DNA of 64,000 nucleotides. It comes from Micromonospora tulbaghiae (GTDB taxonomy: Bacteria > Actinomycetota > Actinomycetes > Mycobacteriales > Micromonosporaceae). Below the pieces are notes generated by a model. It ran no database searches, was not told the origin of the DNA, and worked only from the letters and a program-made list of their open reading frames with translations. Each line of letters begins with the position of its first letter. Positions within the stretch are counted from its first letter, which is position 1. The DNA lies in the NCBI RefSeq assembly GCF_900091605.1, contig NZ_FMCQ01000008.1, positions 186,001 to 250,000 of the forward strand. Direction: 5' to 3'. Both the position numbers and the translations under genes were made by a program. Positions 1 to 9,068 of the stretch are shown in pieces.

Positions 1-1221
1 GTGCACACCGGTGCAGGCGACCTCGCCGCAGGCGTACAGGCCGGGGATGGAGGTGCGGCCGCGCAGGTCGGTCCGGACGCCGCCGGAGGCGTAGTGCGCG
101 GCGGGCGCGACCGGGATCAGGTCGGTCGCCGGGTCCACGCCGATGGCCAGGCAGGACGCCACGATGGTGGGGAACCGCCGGGCCAGGAAGTCGCCGCCCA
201 GGTGCCGGGCGTCCAGGTACACGTGGTCCGCGCCGGACGCCAGCAGCACCCGGTGGATGCCCTTGGCGACCACGTCCCGGGGAGCCAGCTCGGCCAGTTC
301 GTGCTGACCGACCATGAACCGCTTGCCGTCGCCATCGACCAGGTGCGCGCCCTCGCCGCGCAGCGCCTCGGAGACCAGCGGCTGCTGCGCCAGCCCCGCG
401 CCCGGACCGCCGGCCGGCACGATCAGCGCGGTCGGGTGGAACTGCACGAACTCCACGTCGGTGACGGCCGCGCCCGCGCGCAACGCCAGCGCCACTCCGT
501 CCCCGGTGGAGACCGCCGGGTTGGTGGTGGCGGCGAAGATCTGCCCCATCCCGCCGGTGGCCAGCACCACCGCGCGGGCGAGGATCGCGCCGACGCCGTC
601 CTCGCTGCCCTCACCGAGAACGTGCAGCGTGATGCCGCAGGCCGGGCCGAGCCCGCCCGGTCCGTCGCCGGGAGCGCGCAGCAGGTCCAGCACCAGGGCG
701 TGCTCGACCAGCCGGATCCACGGGTCGCGGCGCACCGCGTCGTGCAGCGCCCGCTGCACCTCCGCGCCGGTGGCGTCGCCGCCGGCGTGCACGATCCGGT
801 CGGCCCGGTGGCCGCCCTCCCGGGTCAGCATCAGTGACCCGTCCGGGTTGCGGTCGAACTCCGCCCCGATCCGCATCAGCTCACGCAGCCGGGTCGGCCC
901 CTCGGCCACGAGCGCGCGGACCGCCGCCGGGTCGCAGAGGCCGACCCCGGCCACCTCCGTGTCGTACGCGTGCGCATCCGGGGTGTCCGCCGGATCCAGC
1001 ACGGCGGCGATCCCGCCCTGCGCCCAGCGGGTGGAGCCCTCGTCCATGTCGACCTTGGTGACCACCGTGACGTGCAGGCCGGCCTCGCGCAGGTGCAGCG
1101 CGGCGGTCAACCCGGCCACGCCGGAGCCGACCACGATCACGTCTGTCGTCTCCACCCAGCCGGGGGCGGGCGCGGCGAGCAGCCGGGGCAGCGCCGGCAG
1201 GTCGACGGTCGGTAGGTCCAT
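1..1221 (-). CDS. nadB: L-aspartate oxidase, 3' end outside window
   Basis: Flavoenzyme that oxidises L-aspartate to iminoaspartate, the first step of de novo NAD synthesis (NadA then makes quinolinate). 407 codons are visible and the C-terminus is lost at the window edge. An N-terminal FAD-binding motif VVGSGVAGLTAAL lies near residue 30, followed by RWAQGGIAA and the HPTAL...EALRGEGA block typical of NadB. ATG is chosen because the FAD motif follows at the usual distance. Transcribed away from panC-panD, as the next step of a cofactor gene group; nadC and coaX would be expected just beyond the left edge (inference). Confidence 0.95.
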   Translation of the reverse strand, partial: MDLPTVDLPALPRLLAAPAPGWVETTDVIVVGSGVAGLTAALHLREAGLHVTVVTKVDMDEGSTRWAQGGIAAVLDPADTPDAHAYDTEVAGVGLCDPAAVRALVAEGPTRLRELMRIGAEFDRNPDGSLMLTREGGHRADRIVHAGGDATGAEVQRALHDAVRRDPWIRLVEHALVLDLLRAPGDGPGGLGPACGITLHVLGEGSEDGVGAILARAVVLATGGMGQIFAATTNPAVSTGDGVALALRAGAAVTDVEFVQFHPTALIVPAGGPGAGLAQQPLVSEALRGEGAHLVDGDGKRFMVGQHELAELAPRDVVAKGIHRVLLASGADHVYLDARHLGGDFLARRFPTIVASCLAIGVDPATDLIPVAPAAHYASGGVRTDLRGRTSIPGLYACGEVACTGVH

Positions 1222-1282
1222 GAGCACAGTCAACCCGAAGCGAACTCGGCCCGGGCGCGGGGGGCGTGACGAGTGCGCCCGG

Positions 1283-2176
1283 CTACCTCTTCCGGCGCGG
1301 GAGGGCGGCCGGTCCGGCGCCCTTCAGGGAGGTGGTCACCGTACGGTCGCTGAGCCACAGGTAGCAGCGCACGCCCCGGTCGCCGACCGCCCAGCGACCG
1401 GCAGCGGGCGGCCGGACCACCACGTCGCTGCGGTAGCGCAGGAACGCGTCGGCGGGTACACCGGCGTAGCGGGCGATCACGCCGAAGCAGCCGTCGTAGA
1501 GCGGAACCCAGTCCTCCGGCTTCTTCGGGTACGGGCGGTCCGGCGCGGCCCACACGCCGACGAACTCGGCGTCGTGCGCCACCGTGCAGTCGACCGGGGT
1601 GAGCCGCTGCACGCGGCCCGCGTCCCGGCCGGTGCGCTGGCAGCCGAGCCGGAGCGGGGACGGCGGCTTGAGCGCGTCGCGCAGGCTGCCCGTACGGGTG
1701 ACCACGGTGGCCGCAGCCTCGACCGTTGTCAGCTCGGTCAGGTCGCACCGGTACCAGCGGGAGCCGGCCGTCCACCCGGCACCTGTCGGCACCGCCACTG
1801 CCAGCCGGAGCCGCCCGGCACGCCAGTCGTCACCCACGTACCCGGCGGCCCGCTTGTCGCAGTCGGCGAACGCGGTACGCAGCTCGGGTGAGGTGAGCGG
1901 CGGAGGGGTGGGCCGGTCGGCGGTGAACGCCCCGACGTGCACGGTCTCCACCCGGTGCGGCAGCTCGCAGCCGACCGGCGCGTACGCGGCCAGGCCGACG
2001 CTCGCTGTGAAGTCGGCGACCTGGCAGACCCCCGCGGCCGGGGTGAACGGCCCGGGTGCGGCCATCGCGGCCCAGTCGTCGGTGAGGTCGCCGTCCAGCC
2101 CGCCGGCGCCGGCGCAGCCGGTCAGGGCGGCGCTCGCGACCATCGCGGCGACCAGGAAGCTCATCGCACGGCGCAT
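1283..2176 (-). CDS. Septum-formation-type lipoprotein
   Basis: 297-residue predicted exported lipoprotein. The N-terminus MRRAM is followed by a hydrophobic stretch and a lipobox ending ALTGC (Cys about residue 20). The mature part holds two similar halves, each with spaced Cys residues and a 'V.C..PH...V' or 'V.C..AH.AEFVG' pattern; this resembles the actinobacterial septum-formation (Septum_form) domain duplicated in tandem. ATG is chosen because GGGGGAGG lies 6 nt upstream and the signal peptide starts directly. It sits between panD and nadB but is probably not part of the metabolic pathway. The exact role is unknown; the family link is by pattern only. Confidence 0.75.
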   Translation of the reverse strand: MRRAMSFLVAAMVASAALTGCAGAGGLDGDLTDDWAAMAAPGPFTPAAGVCQVADFTASVGLAAYAPVGCELPHRVETVHVGAFTADRPTPPPLTSPELRTAFADCDKRAAGYVGDDWRAGRLRLAVAVPTGAGWTAGSRWYRCDLTELTTVEAAATVVTRTGSLRDALKPPSPLRLGCQRTGRDAGRVQRLTPVDCTVAHDAEFVGVWAAPDRPYPKKPEDWVPLYDGCFGVIARYAGVPADAFLRYRSDVVVRPPAAGRWAVGDRGVRCYLWLSDRTVTTSLKGAGPAALPRRKR

Positions 2177-2275
2177 CGCGGCCTCCCCCAGCCGACGACC
2201 GTCGATCCCCGACGGTCCGCCCAGGGTAGCCGAAAATGACCTTCCGGTGACAGACCGCGTTCCCCACCCGTCTGC

Positions 2276-2352
2276 CCGTCGATCTTGCACTAACCGCCCC
2301 GGCAAAGCACCCAAAAAGGGCGACAGAAGGGCCGCAACTGCAAGATCAACGG
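2276..2352. repeat. Palindromic intergenic element, TGCAAGATC family
   Basis: Inverted repeat: CCGTCGATCTTGCA (2276-2289) and TGCAAGATCAACGG (2339-2352) match in 13 of 14 positions around a 49-nt centre. It fills most of the space between panD's stop and the lipoprotein start. Similar TGCAAGATC-ended elements recur between genes in Micromonosporaceae (from memory). It could also act as a transcription terminator for panD. There is no coding potential. Confidence 0.6.
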
Positions 2353-2371
2353 CCCGAGGCGGGGAGAGGCG

Positions 2372-2797
2372 TCAGCGGGCGGCGGCTAGGGGATTGGGGA
2401 TGGGGGCGCCTGCGGTGCCGGGGGCGGTCGTGGTCGGGTCCGTCGAGAGGTCGACGATCTTGTTGTCGGCGTCCACGTGCACCACGTTCGGGCGGTACGT
2501 GCGGGCCTCGGCGTCGTCCATCTGCCCGTACGAGATCAGGATGACCAGGTCACCGGGGTGCACCAGGTGCGCGGCGGCGCCGTTGATGCCGATCACGCCG
2601 CTGCCCCGCCGGCCCGGGATCACGTACGTCTCCAGCCGGGCGCCGTTGGTGATGTCCACGATCGCGACCTGCTCACCGGGGAGCAGGTCCGCCGCGTCGA
2701 GCAGATCCTCGTCCACCGTCACCGAGCCGACGTAGTGCAGGTCGGCCTGGGTCACGGTGGCGCGGTGGATCTTCGACTTGAGCATGGTCCGGAACAT
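2372..2797 (-). CDS. panD: Aspartate 1-decarboxylase (pyruvoyl-dependent)
   Basis: Makes beta-alanine from aspartate for pantothenate synthesis. 141 residues, normal for the family. The proenzyme self-cleaves between Gly24 and Ser25 in the visible motif YVGSVTVDE, generating the pyruvoyl group on Ser25. The conserved [15 protein letters not shown] region and ISYGQM follow. The start MFRTMLKSK is preferred over an in-frame ATG six codons upstream because a GGAAAGG ribosome site lies between the two. The gene is 30 bp downstream of panC, whose product joins beta-alanine to pantoate. Confidence 0.96.
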   Translation of the reverse strand: MFRTMLKSKIHRATVTQADLHYVGSVTVDEDLLDAADLLPGEQVAIVDITNGARLETYVIPGRRGSGVIGINGAAAHLVHPGDLVILISYGQMDDAEARTYRPNVVHVDADNKIVDLSTDPTTTAPGTAGAPIPNPLAAAR

Positions 2798-2827
2798 CGG
2801 GGTGCCTTTCCGCATTCGTGGTGGGGT

Positions 2828-3670
2828 TCAGGTACGCGGCGCGAGGTGGATGGCCGTGTTGTCGATCAGGCGGGTGGCGCCGACCCAGGCCGCGATCAGC
2901 AGCCGGGCCGGACCGGTGACCGGGCCGGGTTCCAGCTCGGTGTCGGTGAGCACCAGGTAGTCCAGGCGGGCGTCCGGCGCGTCGAAGGCCCGGTGCGCGG
3001 CGGCGAGCACCGCACCCGCGTCCTCGCCCCGCTCGGCCGCCGCCGCGCCGGCCCGCAACGCGGCGGACAGGCTCAGCGCGGTCTGCCGCTCGGGCGCCGA
3101 CAGGTACCGGTTGCGGCTGGACATGGCCAGCCCGTCCGGCTCCCGGACGGTCGGCACGCCGACGATCTCGGTCGGCACGTCGAGGTCGCGGACCATCCGG
3201 CGGACCAGGGTGAGCTGCTGGTAGTCCTTCTCGCCGAAGAAGGCCAGGTCGGGGCGGGTGAGCTGGAGCAGCTTCATGACCACGGTGAGCACGCCGTGGA
3301 AGAAGCCGGGACGGCTCAGGCCCTCCAGGTCCTCGCCGAGCGGACCCGGGTCGAGCCGCACGGTGGGCCGGCCCTCCGGGTACATCTCGGTCGCCGAGGG
3401 CGCGAACACCACGTCCACCCCGGCGCGGCGGCAGATCTCCAGGTCGGAGTCGAGCGTGCGCGGGTAGCGGTCGAAGTCCTCGTTCGGGCCGAACTGCAGC
3501 GGGTTCACGAAGATCGTGACGATGACGTGGCCGGCGCGCTCGCGGGCGGCCCGCAGCAGCGCCTCGTGCCCGGCGTGCAGCGCGCCCATGGTCATCACCA
3601 CGCCGACCGGGCCGGCCATCGCCTCACGGGCCGCCGCCAGTTCCTTGCGCGTGTGCAGCACCTCGGCCAT
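2828..3670 (-). CDS. panC: Pantothenate synthetase
   Basis: ATP-dependent ligation of pantoate and beta-alanine to pantothenate. 280 residues, typical length. The nucleotidyltransferase HIGH-type signature is TMGALHAGH (about residues 27-35). [19 protein letters not shown], the substrate loop [10 protein letters not shown] and the KMSKS-equivalent MSSRN are all present. Its ATG shares one base with the stop of the upstream DUF2520 gene (TGATG), implying translational coupling, and panD follows. Confidence 0.97.
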   Translation of the reverse strand: MAEVLHTRKELAAAREAMAGPVGVVMTMGALHAGHEALLRAARERAGHVIVTIFVNPLQFGPNEDFDRYPRTLDSDLEICRRAGVDVVFAPSATEMYPEGRPTVRLDPGPLGEDLEGLSRPGFFHGVLTVVMKLLQLTRPDLAFFGEKDYQQLTLVRRMVRDLDVPTEIVGVPTVREPDGLAMSSRNRYLSAPERQTALSLSAALRAGAAAAERGEDAGAVLAAAHRAFDAPDARLDYLVLTDTELEPGPVTGPARLLIAAWVGATRLIDNTAIHLAPRT

Positions 3671-4599
3671 CAGGCCGCCACCTCGATTCGGTCGAGCACG
3701 TTCCGCAGCGCGGCCGCGTCCGCCGGGCGAAGGCGGCCGACCGCGACGGCGCGGTCCGCCGTCCGTCGTGCCAACGCCAGATACGCGGGTACGGATTCCG
3801 GCGCGGTCCGCGCCAGCCGGTCCAGATGCCGGCGTACGGTGCCCGCGTCGCCCCGCGACACCGGGCCGGTCAGCGCGTCGTCGCCCAGCCGCAGCACGTT
3901 CTCCAGCGCGGCCCGCAGCAGCGGGGCGAGCACCTTCTCCGGCCGTTCCACCCCGGCGTCGCGCAGCCGGTCGGCCGCCTCGTTGACGAGCGTCACCAGG
4001 TGGTTCGCGCCGTGTGCCAGCGCCGCGTGGTAGAGCGGCCGGTCGTTCTCACCGACCCACTCCGGTACGCCGCCCAGGTCGGCCACCAGCCGGGCCGCGA
4101 ACGGGCGCAGCTCGGCCGGGGCGGTCACCCCGTAGGAGATGCCGGGCAGGCGGGACAGGTCGTCCGGCGTACCGGTGAAGGTCATCGCGGGGTGCAGCGC
4201 GAGCGGCCGGGCGCCCGCCTCGACGGCCGGGGCCAGCGCGGCGAGCCCGTGCGCGCCGGAGGTGTGCGCCACCACCTGGCCGGGACGCAGCGCGCCGCTC
4301 GCGGCCAGGTCCGCGACCACGCCCGCGAGCGCGTCGTCCGGGACCGCGACGATCAGCAGGTCGGTGGCGGCACGCGCCACCTCGGACGCGGTGCGGTGCG
4401 GGGTCTGCGGCAGCAGCAGCGCCAGCCGGGCCCCCGTCGCGCCCGAGGCGCCGGACGCGGCGACCACCCGGTGACCGGCGGCGGCGAGGGCCGCGCCCAG
4501 CACGGCGCCGACCCGGCCGGCGCCGAGGACGCCGACGGCGAGGGTACGCGGGAAGACGAGCGGGGCAGCGGTGGCCCGGGGGCGCAGCGGTGCGCTCAT
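3670..4599 (-). CDS. Rossmann-like and DUF2520 domain protein
   Basis: 309 residues. The N-terminal half is an NAD(P)-binding Rossmann fold ([22 protein letters not shown], about residues 22-43) with VAVPDDAL and VAHTSGAHG. The C-terminal half carries the DUF2520 helical region (LHPAMTFTG, then [15 protein letters not shown]). It looks like a ketopantoate reductase/6PGDH-type dehydrogenase. Its position immediately upstream of and coupled to panC, as in Mycobacterium, makes a role in pantoate supply attractive but unproven. ATG is chosen directly before the conserved N-terminus. Confidence 0.85.
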   Translation of the reverse strand: MSAPLRPRATAAPLVFPRTLAVGVLGAGRVGAVLGAALAAAGHRVVAASGASGATGARLALLLPQTPHRTASEVARAATDLLIVAVPDDALAGVVADLAASGALRPGQVVAHTSGAHGLAALAPAVEAGARPLALHPAMTFTGTPDDLSRLPGISYGVTAPAELRPFAARLVADLGGVPEWVGENDRPLYHAALAHGANHLVTLVNEAADRLRDAGVERPEKVLAPLLRAALENVLRLGDDALTGPVSRGDAGTVRRHLDRLARTAPESVPAYLALARRTADRAVAVGRLRPADAAALRNVLDRIEVAA

Positions 4600-4671
4600 G
4601 GCAGCGATCCAGTCCTCGAAGGGGGTACCGGTCGATGGCAAGTATGCGCCCGGGTGACAGACCCGAAACAA

Positions 4672-4689
4672 GAAGGTGTGAAAACCTTC
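4672..4689. promoter_or_regulatory. Short palindrome in divergent intergenic region
   Basis: GAAGGT and ACCTTC flank a 6-nt centre between the divergent DUF2520 and MidA-like genes. It could be an operator or a small hairpin; nothing else supports either reading. For the plus-strand gene, TAGGGT at 4750-4755 is a plausible -10 only 7 nt before the GTG start, suggesting a leaderless transcript. Confidence 0.3.
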
Positions 4690-4762
4690 ACCGACCGCCC
4701 GAAGCGGCCGCTCCGGTGGCGGGCAAACCGCCCTTTCGGGTACGTCCCGTAGGGTCGGCACG

Positions 4763-5866
4763 GTGACCTCCCCGCTGCGCTGGCACGACGCGATGGAGCG
4801 GGCGCTGTACGGGCCGGACGGCTTCTTCGTCTCCGGCGCCGGGCCCGCCGCGCACTTCCGCACGAGCGTGCACGCCTCGCCCGTCTTCGCCGCCTGCCTG
4901 GCGCGGCAACTCGAGATGGTGGACGCGGCGCTGGGGCACCCGGCCCGGCTGGACGTGGTGGACGTGGGCGCCGGCCGGGGCGAACTGCTCCGGGCGCTGC
5001 TGGCACAGGCAGCACCCGAGCTGGCCGCCCGGATCCACCTGGTAGCCGTGGAACGGTCGGCCCGCCCACCGGACCTGCCGCCGGAGATCGACTGGCGGGC
5101 CGACATCCCCGACGGCATCACCGGTCTGCTCCTGGCCACCGAATGGCTGGACAACGTCCCCGTGGACGTGGCGGTCCACACCCCCGCGGGCTGGCGCCTC
5201 CTCCTGGTGGACCCGGCAACCGGCCAGGAGACAGTCGGACCGCCCCCGTCCCCCACCGACACCACCTGGCTGACCCACTGGTGGCCCCCCAACCCCACCC
5301 CCGCTCCTACCAAGGTGATCAAGGAGTTTGTGGCGGCGGAGGGCTCGGATCAGGACACAAACTCCTTTATCAACGCCGTCGGCGAGGGTAAGGGCGGGGT
5401 TGGTGGGCGGGCGGAGATCGGGTGGTCGCGGGACTTGGCCTGGGCGGAGGCTGTGGGGCGGGTGGCGCGAGGGCTGGCGCTCGCGGTGGACTACGGGCAT
5501 CTGCGGGAGTCCCGGCCCGTCGACGGGACGCTCACCGGGTACCGGGGTGGGCGGCAGGTGCCACCGGTGCCGGACGGGTCCTGCGACGTGACGGCGCACG
5601 TCGCCATGGACTCGGTCGCCTCCGCCGGTGAGCGGGTCGCGCGGTGCGCGTACTCCCTGGTCTCTCAGCGGGAGGCGCTGCGGGCGCTCGGGGCCGACGG
5701 CGGGCGACCGCCGCTGAGCCTGGCCTCCCGCGACCCGGCCGGCTACCTGCGGGCGCTGGCCACGGCGTCGGCGGCGGCCGAGCTGACCGACCCGGCCGGG
5801 CTCGGCGGGCACCTGTGGCTGCGGCAGCCGGTCGGCGTCGCGCTCGACGCGGTCGTGGCACGATGA
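4763..5866 (+). CDS. MidA/NDUFAF7-like SAM-dependent methyltransferase (DUF185)
   Basis: 367-residue methyltransferase of the DUF185/MidA class. The SAM-binding loop is [15 protein letters not shown] (about residues 65-79) and the family-typical acidic loop is [12 protein letters not shown]. In mitochondria the family member NDUFAF7 methylates an arginine of complex I subunit NDUFS2. Here the very next, overlapping gene encodes an NDUFS2/NuoD homologue, which supports the same substrate (inference). Residues about 184-204 are encoded by a 61-bp palindromic repeat and are probably a non-essential loop insertion. The GTG start is set by homology and a -10-like TAGGGT just upstream. Confidence 0.85.
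   Translation: MTSPLRWHDAMERALYGPDGFFVSGAGPAAHFRTSVHASPVFAACLARQLEMVDAALGHPARLDVVDVGAGRGELLRALLAQAAPELAARIHLVAVERSARPPDLPPEIDWRADIPDGITGLLLATEWLDNVPVDVAVHTPAGWRLLLVDPATGQETVGPPPSPTDTTWLTHWWPPNPTPAPTKVIKEFVAAEGSDQDTNSFINAVGEGKGGVGGRAEIGWSRDLAWAEAVGRVARGLALAVDYGHLRESRPVDGTLTGYRGGRQVPPVPDGSCDVTAHVAMDSVASAGERVARCAYSLVSQREALRALGADGGRPPLSLASRDPAGYLRALATASAAAELTDPAGLGGHLWLRQPVGVALDAVVAR
5314..5374. repeat. REP-like palindrome inside the MidA-like gene
   Basis: 61-bp element: left arm GGTGATCAAGGAGTTTGTG (5314-5332), 23-nt centre, right arm CACAAACTCCTTTATCAAC (5356-5374), matching at 17 of 19 positions. The same arms with the same 23-nt spacing occur at 35507-35567 in an intergenic region, so this is a dispersed element and not a chance hairpin. 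Here it lies inside a coding sequence and keeps the frame open. Confidence 0.85.
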
Positions 5867-7032
5867 CGGGCATGACCACGGACGCCGCCGACCTCCGCGA
5901 GCTCACAGTCGGTACCGGCGCCGGCGGTGAACAGCTCGGCACCGACATGGTGCTCAACATCGGGCCGCAGCACCCCTCGACGCACGGCGTGCTGCGGTTG
6001 CGCCTGGTGCTCGACGGGGAACGGGTGGTCGCCGCCGAGCCGATCGTCGGCTACATGCACCGGGGGGCGGAGAAGCTCTTCGAGGTACGCGACTACCGGC
6101 AGATCATCGTGCTGGCGAACCGCCACGACTGGCTGTCGGCGTTCTCCAACGAGCTGGGCGTGGTGCTCGCCGTCGAGCGGCTGATGGGCATGGAGGTGCC
6201 GGAACGCGCCACCTGGCTGCGGATGGCGCTGGCCGAGCTGAACCGGGTGCTCAACCACCTGATGTTCCTCGGCTCGTACCCGCTGGAGATCGGCGCGATC
6301 ACGCCGATGTTCTACGCGTTCCGGGAACGGGAGACCATCCAGGCGGTGATGGAGGAGGTCTCCGGCGGCCGGATCCACTACATGTTCAACCGGGTCGGCG
6401 GCCTGAAGGAGGAGGTGCCGTCCGGCTGGACCGGGCGCGCCCGCACCGCCATCGCCGAGGTACGCCGCCGGATGCCCGACCTCGACAACCTGATCCGGCG
6501 CAACGAGATCTTCCTGGCCCGTACCGTCGGGGTCGGTGTGCTGTCCGCCGCCGACGCCGCCGCGTTCGGCGCCTCCGGGCCGGTCGCCCGCGCCTCCGGG
6601 CTCGACCTCGACCTGCGCCGCGACGAGCCGTACCTGGCCTACGACCAGCTCGACGTGCCCGTGGTGACGAAGACCGCCGGTGACTGTCACGCCCGCTTCG
6701 AGGTGCTGCTCGACCAGGTGTACGCCTCGCTCGACCTCGCCGAGCAGTGCCTGGACCGGGTGGACCGGATCAGCGGGCCGGTGAACACCCGCCTGCCCAA
6801 GGTGCTGAAGGCGCCCGAGGGGCACACGTACGCCTGGACCGAGAACCCGCTCGGCATCAACGGCTACTACCTGGTGTCCCGGGGCGAGAAGACCCCGTGG
6901 CGGCTCAAGTTGCGCACCGCCTCGTACGCGAACGTGCAGGCGCTGTCGTCGCTGCTGCCCGGCTGTCTGGTGCCGGACCTGATCGCCATCCTCGGCTCGA
7001 TGTTCTTCGTGGTGGGCGACATCGACAAGTGA
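5863..7032 (+). CDS. Stand-alone NuoD/NDUFS2-like 49-kDa subunit
   Basis: 389 residues, homologous to the 49-kDa (NuoD/Nqo4) subunit of NADH dehydrogenase, which holds part of the quinone site beside cluster N2. Visible family blocks are [46 protein letters not shown] and the C-terminal [19 protein letters not shown]. The Arg in 'HRG' aligns with the arginine methylated in mammalian NDUFS2. The usual neighbours nuoC and nuoE are absent: this is an isolated copy. The ATG overlaps the stop of the methyltransferase gene (ATGA); a second ATG lies three codons in. It could be an alternative complex I subunit or belong to a related membrane hydrogenase-like complex. Confidence 0.9.
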   Translation: MTGMTTDAADLRELTVGTGAGGEQLGTDMVLNIGPQHPSTHGVLRLRLVLDGERVVAAEPIVGYMHRGAEKLFEVRDYRQIIVLANRHDWLSAFSNELGVVLAVERLMGMEVPERATWLRMALAELNRVLNHLMFLGSYPLEIGAITPMFYAFRERETIQAVMEEVSGGRIHYMFNRVGGLKEEVPSGWTGRARTAIAEVRRRMPDLDNLIRRNEIFLARTVGVGVLSAADAAAFGASGPVARASGLDLDLRRDEPYLAYDQLDVPVVTKTAGDCHARFEVLLDQVYASLDLAEQCLDRVDRISGPVNTRLPKVLKAPEGHTYAWTENPLGINGYYLVSRGEKTPWRLKLRTASYANVQALSSLLPGCLVPDLIAILGSMFFVVGDIDK

Positions 7033-7042
7033 TCGTGGGCGG

Positions 7043-8944
7043 TCAGCGCCAGCGGTCGGCGTCGTCCCGGTGCGGCCGGCCGTGCCCACCGTGCTCCGGG
7101 CTGCGCCACTCCGGCTCCGCCGGCCGCCGTTCCGGCTCGGGCCGACGCCACTGCTCCGGCTCGGGCTGACGCTGCTCCGGCTCGGGCCGGCGCCATTCGG
7201 GAGGCGGCTGGCGCCACTCCGGCTGGCCGCTGCGCTGCGTCGGCGGCCGCCACTCGTCCGGCACCGGCACCCCACCGGCCGGCAGCGCCGGGTGGCTCTC
7301 CCCGGACCAGCGGGCGTCCGGTCCGTCCGGCCCGCTCGCGTCCGGTCCGCCGCCGCGTACCGAGGCCCACCGGTCCTCGACGCGGTACTCCGTGCCACCA
7401 CCGTCGGCGTGCACGGCGGCGCGCCGCTCCCCGAGCCGGATCTCCCGGCCCGCACCGTCGTCGCGGACCGCGGCCCACCGGTTACCGGCACGCATCTCGG
7501 ACCACTGGTCGCCGTCGGCACTCGCCCGCCCGGCCGGGGCGTCCGCCGCTGCCGCCGGCCAGGTGCCCGCCGCCCGGCCGGCCCGGTCGTCCTCGCCGCC
7601 GGACCAGGGCCGCTGCTCCTCCGCCGCCGTCCGGCCCTGGCCGCCCGACCAGCCGCCCCCGGAGGTACGCCCCGACCAGCCCTGTTCACCAGCGGTACGC
7701 CCGGACCAGCCCTGTTCACCGGCGGCGGCCCGGCCGACACCCGCCCACGGATGTTCGGCACCAGGACGCCCGGGGTCAGCCCACGGGTGCCCGTCGTCGC
7801 CGGATCCGGCACCCCGACCACCGTCGTCCGACCCGGCGCGGCGGCCTGACCGGCCGTCCGGGTCGCGGTGTTCCGCGCGCCAGTGGTCGGCCGCGTCCGC
7901 GCCCCGGGGCCTGTCCTCGTCCGACCAGCCGCCGGGGAACCCGCCGTACCGGCTTCCGGCCGGCTCACCACCGCCGACGATCGTGTGTCGGGTGGTGACG
8001 TGCACCGTCTCGGTGTGGTGGACCACGCCGACAGGGCGGGTCTCCGGCCGGGCGACCGGCTCGGAGACCCGCGCCGCGCCGTACACCCCGCTCGCCGGCT
8101 GGTCGGGACGCACTGAGGCCCGCGCCGGCTCGGCGTCGTGCCGACCGGCCCGTGCCGGTTCGGAGTCGTAGCGGCCGGCCCAGGGCTGTTCGGTCTCATA
8201 GCGGCCCGCCCGGGACGGCTCGGCGTCATAGCGGCCCGCCGGGGACGGCTCGGCGTCATAGCCGCCCGCCCGGGGCTGTTCGGTCTCATAGCGGCCCGCC
8301 GGGGACGGCTCGGTCTCGTAGCGGCCCGTCCGGGGCGGGTCGGCGTCGTGGTGGCCGGTCCGAGGCCGGTCCGCGTCGTAGTCGGTTCCGTAGCGGCCGC
8401 CGGAGTACGCCCGCCGGGCCGGTTCGTCGTCGTCCCGGCCGGCCGGGTACGCCCGGTCGACATCGGGCGTGCCGGTGACCGGCACCCGGGCCGCACCGCT
8501 CGGGCGCGCCGACGCGGCCACGGAGGGAGACGCGGGGGCGGAGGCGGACACGGGCCCGGAGGCCAGTCCGGCGGCGGCTGCGTCGAGCCGGTGCCGTACC
8601 GCGCCGGCCACCTCCTCGGCCCGTCGTGCCTGGTCGAGCGCCTGGTTGCCGCGCTGGGCGGCGGCCACGATCTCGGCCCGCAGCTCCCGCCGGAGCTGCG
8701 CCAACTCCTCGCGCAGTTCCTCGGCGGCCGCGCCGCCGGAGCCGCTCTCCGGTCGCAGCGCGATGGACAGACCGATGAGCACGACCGCGAGGATCGCCAG
8801 GACGGCGCCGAACCGGATCGAGCCGTTGCCGTCGGCGATCAGCAGGATGAGCGCAGCCAGGGGCGCCAGCCCCACACCGACCCAGAACAGGACGGTGAGC
8901 AGGGTGGGCGTGCTCTTGTCGGCGGGCGCGACCGAGGCGGGCAT
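7043..8944 (-). CDS. Two-TM membrane protein with coiled coil and repeat-rich tail
   Basis: 633 residues, no recognised enzymatic domain. Two hydrophobic helices lie near residues 13-35 and 43-62, then a charged, probably coiled-coil stretch rich in Glu/Arg/Leu (EELREELAQLRRELRAEI). A long disordered tail follows, containing eight consecutive 10-residue repeats of the type 'xxAGRYxxEP' (residues about 194-275). Later come three 18-residue repeats around 'RWAAVRDDG/RRAAVHADG/RWASVRGG' and a Pro-Glu-Arg C-terminus. The start MPASVAPADK is placed just before the first helix; no ribosome site is evident and an in-frame ATG 17 codons upstream is possible. It converges on the nuoD-like gene with 10 bp between stops. 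Confidence 0.7.
   Translation of the reverse strand: MPASVAPADKSTPTLLTVLFWVGVGLAPLAALILLIADGNGSIRFGAVLAILAVVLIGLSIALRPESGSGGAAAEELREELAQLRRELRAEIVAAAQRGNQALDQARRAEEVAGAVRHRLDAAAAGLASGPVSASAPASPSVAASARPSGAARVPVTGTPDVDRAYPAGRDDDEPARRAYSGGRYGTDYDADRPRTGHHDADPPRTGRYETEPSPAGRYETEQPRAGGYDAEPSPAGRYDAEPSRAGRYETEQPWAGRYDSEPARAGRHDAEPARASVRPDQPASGVYGAARVSEPVARPETRPVGVVHHTETVHVTTRHTIVGGGEPAGSRYGGFPGGWSDEDRPRGADAADHWRAEHRDPDGRSGRRAGSDDGGRGAGSGDDGHPWADPGRPGAEHPWAGVGRAAAGEQGWSGRTAGEQGWSGRTSGGGWSGGQGRTAAEEQRPWSGGEDDRAGRAAGTWPAAAADAPAGRASADGDQWSEMRAGNRWAAVRDDGAGREIRLGERRAAVHADGGGTEYRVEDRWASVRGGGPDASGPDGPDARWSGESHPALPAGGVPVPDEWRPPTQRSGQPEWRQPPPEWRRPEPEQRQPEPEQWRRPEPERRPAEPEWRSPEHGGHGRPHRDDADRWR
8120..8365. 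repeat. 30-bp tandem repeat coding for decapeptides
   Basis: About eight direct copies of a 30-bp unit within the preceding minus-strand gene. Each encodes variants of PxAGRYDxEP or PxAGRYETEQ. The period is exactly ten codons with no frameshift, and DNA identity between adjacent copies is high, so copy number may vary between strains. Confidence 0.8.
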
Positions 8945-9068
8945 GGCTGAGCAGAGTACCGAGAGTTCCACCAGAGGGGAACGGGTCGGCACCATTCGAT
9001 GAGCGGCCCGTCGAACAGGGCAGCCGTGCCGCCGGCCGGCACGCGTGGCGCCGGCCGGCGGTGGTGCG

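Noticed and set aside
8120-8365. Regular 30-bp spacing considered as a CRISPR array
   Set aside because: The repeats are contiguous, in frame and encode decapeptides; there are no unique spacers and no cas genes.
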